From assembly GCF_000003815.2 (NCBI RefSeq), contig NC_049985.1:7440066-7504065 (forward strand): 64,000 nucleotides of DNA, read 5' to 3'. The stretch is from Branchiostoma floridae. Taxonomy: Eukaryota; Chordata; Leptocardii; Amphioxiformes; Branchiostomatidae. The notes beneath the pieces were generated by a model, which did not search any database, was not told where the DNA came from, and was given only the letters and a program-made list of their open reading frames with translations. Within the stretch, counting starts at the first letter, position 1. Every line of letters begins with the position of its first letter. The position numbers and the translations under genes are program-made. Positions 56,925 through 64,000 of the stretch are shown here, in pieces.

Positions 56925-57268
56925 CTCATCTCAAACAAGAAGTGAAGTAACTCTATTTCATATGTTAGATACATGCCATCTAAGTGTCAAAGAAGGGAGA
57001 ACTAATACAAATGTAATTTACTTCTGATTCATCAGGCCTCATCTTCTCTGTGTAGTGCTGTAAGTAAGTTTGATAATATAAAAAATAGTAGTCTGGATGT
57101 TACAACTGTAAATGGTGTGAGAAATAATGTAACATTGAAAGATTTGAATGTACAGAACATACATGATTTTATTGGTCAATTGTTGAGTTTGAAACTTGTG
57201 TATAGGTAAAGTGGGTCAAGGAGGTTAAAAAAGAGTGGGATAACACAGGGTTGATGAAGTACCAAACT

Positions 57269-57354
57269 TACTCTCCAAGCAGAGGTTGGTGGGGAAAATT
57301 GTGACCTTTCATAATTTTTTTTTTACTGGCCTTCCCACCTCTGCTTGGAGAGTA
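57269..57354. mobile_element. 86-bp foldback MITE with 9-bp target duplication
   Basis: Arms TACTCTCCAAGCAGAGGTTG and complement pair with few mismatches. TACCAAACT is repeated exactly on both flanks (57260-57268, 57355-57363). A 9-bp duplication is typical of Mutator-like elements. It lies in the DNAJA3 3' UTR. A solo end of the same family is at 41205. Confidence 0.85.
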
Positions 57355-57642
57355 TACCAAACTGGTGTTTGTGCATTTTGTACACCAATGAGAGAGTGCT
57401 GTGGGTGCAAATCGTTGGTCTCTACAGGACTCCATAGATTGATGGTAGAAATTGGCCAAATAAACTAGCCAGAGGAGTTAGCCGGCCAGAGGAGTGGAGT
57501 GCCAGTATTGTATAGGCAAAAGCTTTTGAGTGGAGACATAGGCCATAAGTTGCATGGTTATGAGACCAACAGACTGGCTGCTTAGTTCTCAGTGTAAAGT
57601 GATTTTCTGACCCTACAAAACTCACTGAAAAACTTCAATAAA

Positions 57643-58848
57643 CTAGGCTATTTGGCACATATTATCAGCAGTAGACCATAAAAAAGCGTTGCAACTTCCA
57701 GGCCTTCAGAGGAAATATAACCTTCCTGTGAACTGACTCGAACTAGCAATTACTCTCCATTTTGCTGAATTCTTGAATCCATACCCCATAGAAATTCCTG
57801 GTGGAGGCTAGCAACTCACCTCAGTCTCCAACATTATCTCTTTGGAAATGATGTACTCAAGAAAAACAGCTACAAGTACCATTAAAACCTTAAACAGTTT
57901 GAATTGTGAGATTTATCAATAGCTTACGTGCTGTTTGCATGCAACTGGTAACACAGGTCAGCCCGAGAAAGTTGTCAACATGATGAAGATGAGGAGGGCT
58001 GTTGGGCAACTTTTTCAAAACATGTGCTTCCCTATTGGAACAAGGAGGTTTTATCAAAATAAAACCTTGGTTGGAATGAATAGTAGTATACTTTTCCATA
58101 CATCCAAGTGTCCTATATTCTCGCCTGCATATAGGGCAGTTAGATCCGTATACACCTTAGTGTAGAACGAAAAATCAGCATTATACTATCACATACATGT
58201 GTTGGGTCTCATTAGACGTAGTGGGGACCTTTAACGGTTGAAGAAATCACTGCAGGACACAGTAGCACTACAATATGAATATAAGCAGACGTTGGTTCGC
58301 ACCTTCCAGTTGAAGCTACAATGGCTGTGCAGGCCAAACCACGAGAAGCAATTGCTGCAGTACTGGCAATGATTAACAGAGGCCGCTTTTGATCATTCAA
58401 CGGAGGCTGACCTGACGTGAGGCAAGTAGCCGTTTTGGATGCAATTGGTAACAGAATCAGTACCTGTACAGGGCAAGGTCGGGTTTCTATGGCCAACATT
58501 ATTGATCAAACAGGGATGGCAAAACTAGTCACATTAGGAAGATTGACCATCGTAGAGGTAAAATTCACTTCGGTAATGCATGCAGCGCGTTATCGTAGAG
58601 CGTTGTCGGTCTGGATTTAGAAAAGGCATTCCGAAGTTTCTAGCCTTCTTGCGCTTGCAGCTTCCTATATTAAACAGGCAGGCCCATTTGATTCGGCCAG
58701 AGCTTGGGTTTTTCATGAGCGTGGTGAAGAACGTGAACATGAGTATCGAACCTTTCTGGGACACAACGCGCGCACGCACGCACACACCATGATACAGGGG
58801 GAGAGAGAGAGAGACATTGAAGCTTTCCTACTCCTAGGACTCCCTCTT
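57643..58848. other. Intergenic, decayed protein-like fragments
   Basis: No intact gene. Plus-strand frame 58321-58389 (MAVQAKPREAIAAVLAMINR) and others at 58417-58620 and 58642-58778 look coding-like but are broken by stops and frame changes; see findings. A GA microsatellite lies at 58799-58814. Confidence 0.35.
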
Positions 58849-59032
58849 TAGTCTCCAAGCAGACCCTACGGTGCCTAAAGAGATAGCATCAAAGCTGGTA
58901 AAGGAGTATAGCCGGCCAAAGGGAGATAGCCTGCCAAAGGGAGTCAAACGGGCACCGCCGCTATACTAAGACTAAGTCCCTTGCCAGCTTTGATACTATT
59001 TCTAAGGCACCGTAGGATCTGCTTGGAGACTA
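58849..59032. mobile_element. 184-bp MITE, TAGTCTCCAAGCAGA ends, 8-bp target duplication
   Basis: The two arms of about 48 bp (TAGTCTCCAAGCAGACCCTA and complement of TAGTCTCCAAGCAGATCCTA) pair almost fully. TCCCTCTT flanks both sides (58841-58848, 59033-59040). Termini match the 57269 element. Confidence 0.88.
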
Positions 59033-59212
59033 TCCCTCTTGCCGTTCCAGACATTTTCGAGTCTTAACCTTTTGGTGGCCTAGTGTCAGCCGAGGGCAGA
59101 TAGTTCGCCACCCTGTCCCAAGAACTAGTCTCTCAACATGGTCGTATGTGCCCCAGGAATTCTGTGTCATGGCCAATCGTCATGGGTGGGCTCTTGAACT
59201 TCGTGTAATCAC

Positions 59213-59359
59213 TAGCCTCCACCAGGACTTCAGAGTTCCACGCTTAGTTAGGTCCATGTTTCCCCTCCGGACGCGGCGGACCAACTTCTCTGGTAGCAAA
59301 ACTGCCCTGGCAAATTTTTCTTCCTATAATAGCCAGCGAAGTCAGTCTGGTGGAGACTA
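59213..59359. mobile_element. 147-bp foldback MITE, TAGTCTCCACCAGACT ends
   Basis: TAGCCTCCACCAGGACTTC faces GAAGTCAGTCTGGTGGAGAC. The flanks GTAATCAC and GTAAATCA look like a decayed target duplication. Same termini as 1862-2051. Confidence 0.6.
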
Positions 59360-59954
59360 GTAAATCATCTCGAAACAGGTGGATATATGAATTGGCCCAA
59401 CCTCAGCACTGATCGAGACCTACTGGCCATGGGTACGGTGTTAGACAAGAAAAAAAAGCCATATTAGAAACTAAAAAAAAATCAATTCTATTGCTTACAC
59501 TTACTACCAGTTAGGGCAAGAAGATTAGGGCCGGTTTAATCCTTAGGCATAAAACGATGATATCATTCCGTTTATTGGCCAACTTCAACTATTCTACCAG
59601 CAACCGGAATGAAAAGTGACCTGCAGGCTTCTTCTTGCATGGCCAGCCCGTCTGATATGTCATCAGCAACGATGTTGCCCGGTGATGAATTGTGGCCGGC
59701 CAACTATCTCATCATGTCATCTGAAAATCAATAAGTTGTACAAAATATATTCGCCTTCCTCCTCCAATTTCTACTTGTATTTCTTTTTATTCATAAAAAA
59801 ATATTGCGATTGACCAATACAGTACCCATAACGTATAACTGGCTAAGATAAAAATAATGGTTTCATAGGCTCTTTACTACTTTATCTCTTTGATTAGATG
59901 CAAATGAAAAATCAAGCACACAGGACAACTTTTATGAAGAAAGAAAAAAACTTG
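59360..59954. other. Intergenic, nothing recognised
   Basis: AT-rich DNA between a MITE and the tRNA gene; no coding or repeat signal seen beyond short A-runs. Confidence 0.5.
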
Positions 59955-60026
59955 TGGAGATGCCGGGGATCGAACCCGGGGCCTCACACATGCAAAGCGT
60001 GCGCTCTACCACTGAGCTACATCCCC
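59955..60026 (-). tRNA. tRNA-Ala(TGC)
   Basis: A 72-nt cloverleaf on the minus strand with all four stems pairing: acceptor GGGGATG/CATCTCC including the alanine identity pair G3:U70, A box TAGCTCAGTGG, anticodon TGC in CTTTGCATG, B box GGTTCGATCCC, discriminator A. A T-run Pol III terminator follows directly (AAGTTTTTTTC). No intron. Looks functional. Confidence 0.96.
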
Positions 60027-60219
60027 TGACTTGTCCACCAAGTCTCGGCAACAGTCTATAAACAAATGAAACAACAATTCTCACATACACCTGTATTTGT
60101 GTTTGTTTCTGTTTGTGAATTAGTATGAGTCATTGAGGAATATTTGATTCTGATACTTATGAACATTTTGATACTGTCAATCATTTATGAATCCTTTGCC
60201 ATTCTCAGTACATCGTAAC

Positions 60220-60708
60220 CGCCCACATCGGGCGTTTCCGTAGCCGCCTACATCGGGCGTTTCCGTGACTGTTCGGCTATTTTCGTGAGTGGACCGGAAG
60301 ACTACGGAGACCACGCAAAATGGCGGCTGAGGTGTCGGGTCGAGAGGAGTGTCCCCCTGTCCGTCACGCGCTAACTTAGCAAGACGCCGTGTCTACATCC
60401 GATACCTTCTCAAGACGCTGACAGAATGGCCTGGGAACTTGGGCATCGGGCCAGCCAGGTTACGTTCCAACGCTGCATTCCCCAGCTACCGTTTTAATAG
60501 CACACGCGATCGGAGACAAGCAGCGACTGGGGTCACTTCACAGGGGAGGGCGAACCGTTCACACAGCTGCCGCCGCCGCAATTTTCTTGTCGGAAAATCC
60601 CCCAACACCCGGTTTTTACTGTCGTCGGCCACTTGAGAAGATTGTAGGTGTGGTACCTGTCGTTATTACGTGTTGTTTTTGATGATCCGACGTCTACGTG
60701 GGTGTGAA
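60220..60708 (+). promoter_or_regulatory. CpG-rich promoter and 5' UTR of the HhH gene
   Basis: Two 25-bp direct repeats (CCGCC.ACATCGGGCGTTTCC, at about 60221 and 60245) precede AAAATGGCGGC (60317-60327), which matches the YY1 initiator-proximal motif. The ATG in that motif opens an 19-codon upstream ORF. The block is CpG-rich up to the coding start. The 60349-60636 frame is a shadow of CpG composition. Confidence 0.5.
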
Positions 60709-60816
60709 ATGGCGAACGGAAAGCGTCTCGACATCAACGTGGCAACAGTGGAAGACTTGGAGCGACTGAAGGGAGTCGGTCGTGCCAAGGCTGAGGCCAT
60801 CATCGAGGCAAGAGAG
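60709..60816 (+). CDS. HhH gene exon 1
   Basis: 36 codons, ATG with G at -3 and +4, donor AGAGAG|GTATGCC, ends phase 0. Encodes the first helix-hairpin-helix (LKGVGRAKAEAIIEARE). In-frame stop upstream at 60634 bounds the start. Confidence 0.8.
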
Positions 60817-63155
60817 GTATGCCAAATCTAAACTCATATCCACTTTCTTATCTTCCTTACTATTCAACTAAATTCCTCGGCCTCTTTGATATTATCTCTT
60901 AACCTTGTCATAAATTACTTGAGCTTCGCGCGCCTTTCCGATGACCTCTGCACCCAAGAACGTAACAGAATATGATACGGAAACAAAACAAAAACGCCGA
61001 CTTGCAATATTATATTTCTCTCTTTTAACCGGTTGTCGTTATCCTTGTCATATATGTAAAGAGTTGGTGAAAGTTGTTCAGGGCATGTTTTATCTGATAG
61101 ACATAAAAATTCTGGTTGAGGTTAGCATGAAAGCCGGCCGGTCACACACACAGACAGTTCCCATGCCGCTGCAAGCTGACACGGCCAGCCCTGTGTTGAC
61201 ACTAAAAATACCAAGGTGCAAATTTACATCCCGCCACTAGACCATGTCCAGCCAAAAACGTGGTGCTGTTTTGAACCTATTTACGTCCCGTTTCGTGTGG
61301 ACGCCGTGCTATTTTGTTGCACGTAGCTTTGTCAGAGACAAAGGCGGAAGAGTCGGGACAAGTTCCCTTTGTTTTGGCGACGCTAAGAGAAGAACCCAGC
61401 TGTCCCAGGCCCTTGGTCCATGCCCCGGCTATACGGGACAATAAGTTTGTTTATGGACTGGCATGGTTGGAATTCTTTTGACTTGGCCTCCGTGTCTGAT
61501 TCCTCTCAAAGGCCCTAGTATCGGGCTGGTCTGCCTAAAATACATGGGGTTTTACAGAAGGGAAACTGTGGCCGTAACACGAACACAAACAGTTACTGTG
61601 ACTTGGGACTGGGACAAAGGAAGGAGGAGAGACAAAGGGGTGTGAAGACTCAGGTGATGTTGGGTCCCATGGGAACAGACATCTCTTCTTCTAGCTTTGT
61701 TGTAAAATAAACTCTTTCTTTCACATGCATCAGGGCCACTGTTTCTCACGGATCTGCAAAAAATGTCGCTATGTAGACAGGAGGGAAAAATCACACCTCA
61801 CACTTCAGTGACAATGGTGGTAATCTGCTCAAAGTAACTCCCAGCCTCATAATTTACAGTCTCCTGTTGTTGTTTTTATTCACCCTTTCAGATTACAATT
61901 TTATAATTTCTGACTTCCTTTCAAGTCAACAATAATAAGAAATGGGTAATATACATTAAAATACAGACATGTAACTTGTAAGAATTTAAAAAAAAGAAAA
62001 CAACAATACAAATGATAAATGCAAATGAGTAAATTTGATATAGATAATGAAATAGGAATACACTTCTGTGACAAATTTAGATTTCTTCATCAAGTTTACT
62101 TTTTTGAAATAATTCAATCTGTCCCCAAATCTAAACTACATTCTGTTTACTTCCACCTTTGTTGTTTACATACTGTCTGACTCAGTAAATTGATCAAGAT
62201 AAATCTAGTAGATGATAATGTAAACTGTGCTTTATTACCTCCCTAAATGTGTATTGCCCCAAAACAACAAAGCAGTCAGACAGACAACCCCCATCGAGCA
62301 ATCTTGGATAGTGATCTCAGTGTATTGTCTGGGGTTATTGGCGCAGTGTGGTCAATGGTCTATGATGACAAGCAAGTTGCTCTAGTCAGACCAAACCATG
62401 TTGCCATTTTGTAGTACTCCACCAGATGTTGTTTGTGGTCTGACGCAGTAGACATAGCTCTACAGCCTTGCTGCTTTCGTCATGCATGGCCTCCACCACT
62501 GGTATGTCTTGGTGCTGGTAGCCAACATGTTTTAGAACTGGGAAAGGAAAGTGTTTGGGAGTAAGAAGTGGGATTGAATTACACTTTTCTGTCAATAAGT
62601 ACTGGCTCAGCACTTAAGAATTGAATTCTGAGATTGTGAGAACTTATAACAAAAGCAAAGGTAAGGCAAGAAGACCAAATCTAGCTTGTAGTATTTTCTC
62701 AGTGCTATGTAACCATTTCCAACTTAGTGTGACTCTTACTTGCTATACAGTACTTTTATAATATAGCTCCTAAAGTTTGGCTCTAATTCATGTTCCAGGT
62801 ACAGGGAGGTTTTGACAACCTGGAAGCCCTGACTAGAGTCCCCGGTGTGGGAACCAGCATACTGGAGCTGAACCGTGGGAGCCTCATCTGCCACTCAGGA
62901 ACCAGCCCCAGGAGAAGCCCCCATAGAATATTCAGCAGGACGTTAGAACTGCGGGGACGGGAACTGACCAGACCCAGCACCAGTAGGGCCATCTCTCCTC
63001 CGGCCGAGACAGAGCGGCCGGAGACCTCCTCAGCCATGAGAACGCCGGAGAGGACGCCGCCGGTCAGCAAAACTGCACCACACAAAACGGAGTCCAGGCA
63101 CAAGCCATCAAGAATTCCTGTACCAAAGGGGGTGTCATCATGCATCAAGAACCTG
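60709..63155 (+). CDS. Helix-hairpin-helix (ComEA-like) protein, EEPD1-like N terminus, partial
   Basis: Exon 1 60709-60816 (GAG|GTATGC), exon 2 62799-63155 (TTCCAG acceptor, CCTG|GTAGGT donor), both phase 0, 155 residues so far; a third exon may begin at 63981. Residues 7-60 form a double HhH DNA-binding module: RLDINVATVEDLERLKGVG, RAKAEAIIEARE, then GGFDNLEALTRVPGVGTSIL. The spacing and the N-x-x-T-x-x-x-L and PGVG motifs match the first HhH pair of EEPD1, an endonuclease-family protein acting in DNA repair at stalled forks. After it comes a Arg/Ser/Pro-rich linker (about 70-150). The nuclease part, if any, is outside the window, so no symbol is given. An in-frame upstream Met at 60682 is possible; 60709 has the better context (GAAATGG). 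Confidence 0.8.
60817..62798 (+). other. Intron 1 of the HhH gene
   Basis: No exon seen. Short open frames at 60941-61240, 61244-61444 and 61463-61645 have no recognisable content. An AT-rich stretch covers 61900-62080. Confidence 0.6.
62799..63155 (+). CDS. HhH gene exon 2
   Basis: 119 codons, phase 0 to 0. Encodes the second hairpin (VQGGFDNLEALTRVPGVGTS) and a basic, Pro/Ser/Thr-rich stretch (RTPERTPPVSKTAPHKTE) likely to be unstructured. No stop before the donor. Confidence 0.8.
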
Positions 63156-63393
63156 GTAGGTGGACACAATTTTCCGCCAAGATTTATCATTGTTTTATTT
63201 TATTTACATCATGATATCTGTCCTTTGAGTCAGAGGTATTTCTCCGTTCTCCAAAGGATACACATAAGACATATTATAATGAGTGTGACACTTACACTGA
63301 AACTGTTGGAGTACGTTATTTATCGTTTGTAGCACACAGTAAGACAACTTACTATGCTACCATCATTAAAACTATGTGTAACTGTTGCCTTAG

Positions 63394-63779
63394 CAGGGTT
63401 CTCCCCAGAGGATGGAATAAGGGAGGCCCTCCACTATACTCCTAGCCAGCTCCACTATACTACTTTTCAAATTTAGTGTGTCTCTTCCCTATTTTCTTTG
63501 TTAGTTTTGCTAAGATTAATGACAATTCACAGATTTTTGTGCCAAGTGGCATCACTTTTCCAGTCAGCATTGTCTGCAAAAACTTGTGAATGAGCGATGA
63601 TCAAAACAATAGTCGTTTTGCCACTTCACAACAAAGGAATCACAACAATATATTATACTTGTAGTATTTGACACTCTGTCATTGCAAAATGAACCCATTT
63701 TCATGAAAGCGCAGCGCGTTGGTGCAGGTTATTTTTACCAGCCCCTCCACTATACTAAAAAATTCTGAGGAGAACCCTG
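63394..63779. mobile_element. MITE with CAGGGTTCTCCCCAG ends, 5-bp target duplication (hAT-like)
   Basis: Ends CAGGGTTCTCCCCAG and complement of CAGGGTTCTCCTCAG; 386 bp. CTTAG is repeated on both flanks (63389-63393, 63780-63784). CTCCACTATACT occurs near both ends. Similar termini and duplication length to 51075-52652. It sits in intron 2 of the HhH gene. Confidence 0.87.
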
Positions 63780-63980
63780 CTTAGGGTGTTCATGTCATCA
63801 GTAATATGGCAAAGGTTAACACGTGTCTATGTGACCCTACTATGTACACAGATATGACCTAAAATGTTACGATGCATATATGTATAATTTAGAGTATGCA
63901 TTTTGTCATCTTAGTTGGTGCTAGATCAAGTTATGAACTTAACAACAGCTTAGTATGAGTCCTTTTTGCTGACATTGCAG

Positions 63981-64000
63981 AGATTTAGACTTAGTATTAG
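63981..64000 (+). CDS. Possible start of HhH gene exon 3
   Basis: A good acceptor CTTTTTGCTGACATTGCAG ends at 63980. The following 20 bases are open in the expected phase 0. Too short to confirm by homology. Confidence 0.3.

Larger units (their letters stand above)
56632..57642 (+). terminator. DNAJA3: DNAJA3 3' UTR with two AATAAA signals
   Basis: Candidate poly(A) signals AATAAA lie at 57459-57464 and 57637-57642. The stretch also contains a GGTGA pentamer microsatellite (about 56897-56924) and an 86-bp MITE (57269-57354). Which site is used cannot be told from sequence. Confidence 0.45.

Noticed and set aside
60349-60636. 95-residue Arg-rich plus-strand frame
   Set aside because: Lies in the CpG-rich 5' UTR and is a different frame from the HhH coding start.

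Overview
The window is animal nuclear DNA, most likely from a lancelet (Branchiostoma). The genes are interrupted by many short-exon introns with consensus GT/AG sites. The proteins are close to vertebrate ones. Non-coding DNA is full of small inverted-repeat transposons, a tRNA-derived SINE and an L1-like LINE of the sort common in amphioxus. The species call is inference; the gene calls rest on splice-consistent exon models read from the sequence.

Layout. 1-13.3 kb: repeat-rich left part with a 70-bp tandem repeat, a SINE, several foldback elements, and a nearly intact L1/Tx1-type LINE on the minus strand (about 6.64-10.74 kb) whose long ORF is broken by a single in-frame stop. 13.3-28.8 kb: thirteen phase-consistent minus-strand exons of a WDR17 orthologue (749 codons, the WD40 half). 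The C-terminal half was not found and probably lies beyond the left edge, which would put the LINE in a WDR17 intron in sense orientation. One WDR17 intron carries a two-exon Crypton-like remnant, a 68-bp minisatellite and a roughly 400-base polypurine tract framed by inverted repeats with TTAA ends. 28.8-45.7 kb: long first intron of WDR17, full of MITEs and a 247-bp repeat array; a CpG-rich region at 45.7-46.3 kb is the likely WDR17 promoter and non-coding first exon. 48.2-57.6 kb: plus-strand DNAJA3 (Tid1), a mitochondrial Hsp40 co-chaperone, complete, with two alternative 3' coding exons and a promoter holding a perfect 31-bp inverted repeat, NRF-1-like sites and a TCTCGCGAGA element. 59.955-60.026 kb: minus-strand tRNA-Ala(TGC). 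60.3-64.0 kb: plus-strand 5' part of a helix-hairpin-helix gene resembling the N terminus of EEPD1, running off the right edge.

The genes are not an operon. WDR17 and DNAJA3 are divergent neighbours; DNAJA3 acts in mitochondrial protein folding, WDR17 is a poorly characterised WD40 scaffold. I see no clearly new biological system. The most unusual points are the framed polypurine tract, the in-frame duplication in a WDR17 exon, the tandem duplication of an exon end with its splice donor, the alternative DNAJA3 C-termini, and a set of small transposons with readable target-site duplications of 5, 6, 8 and 9 bp.
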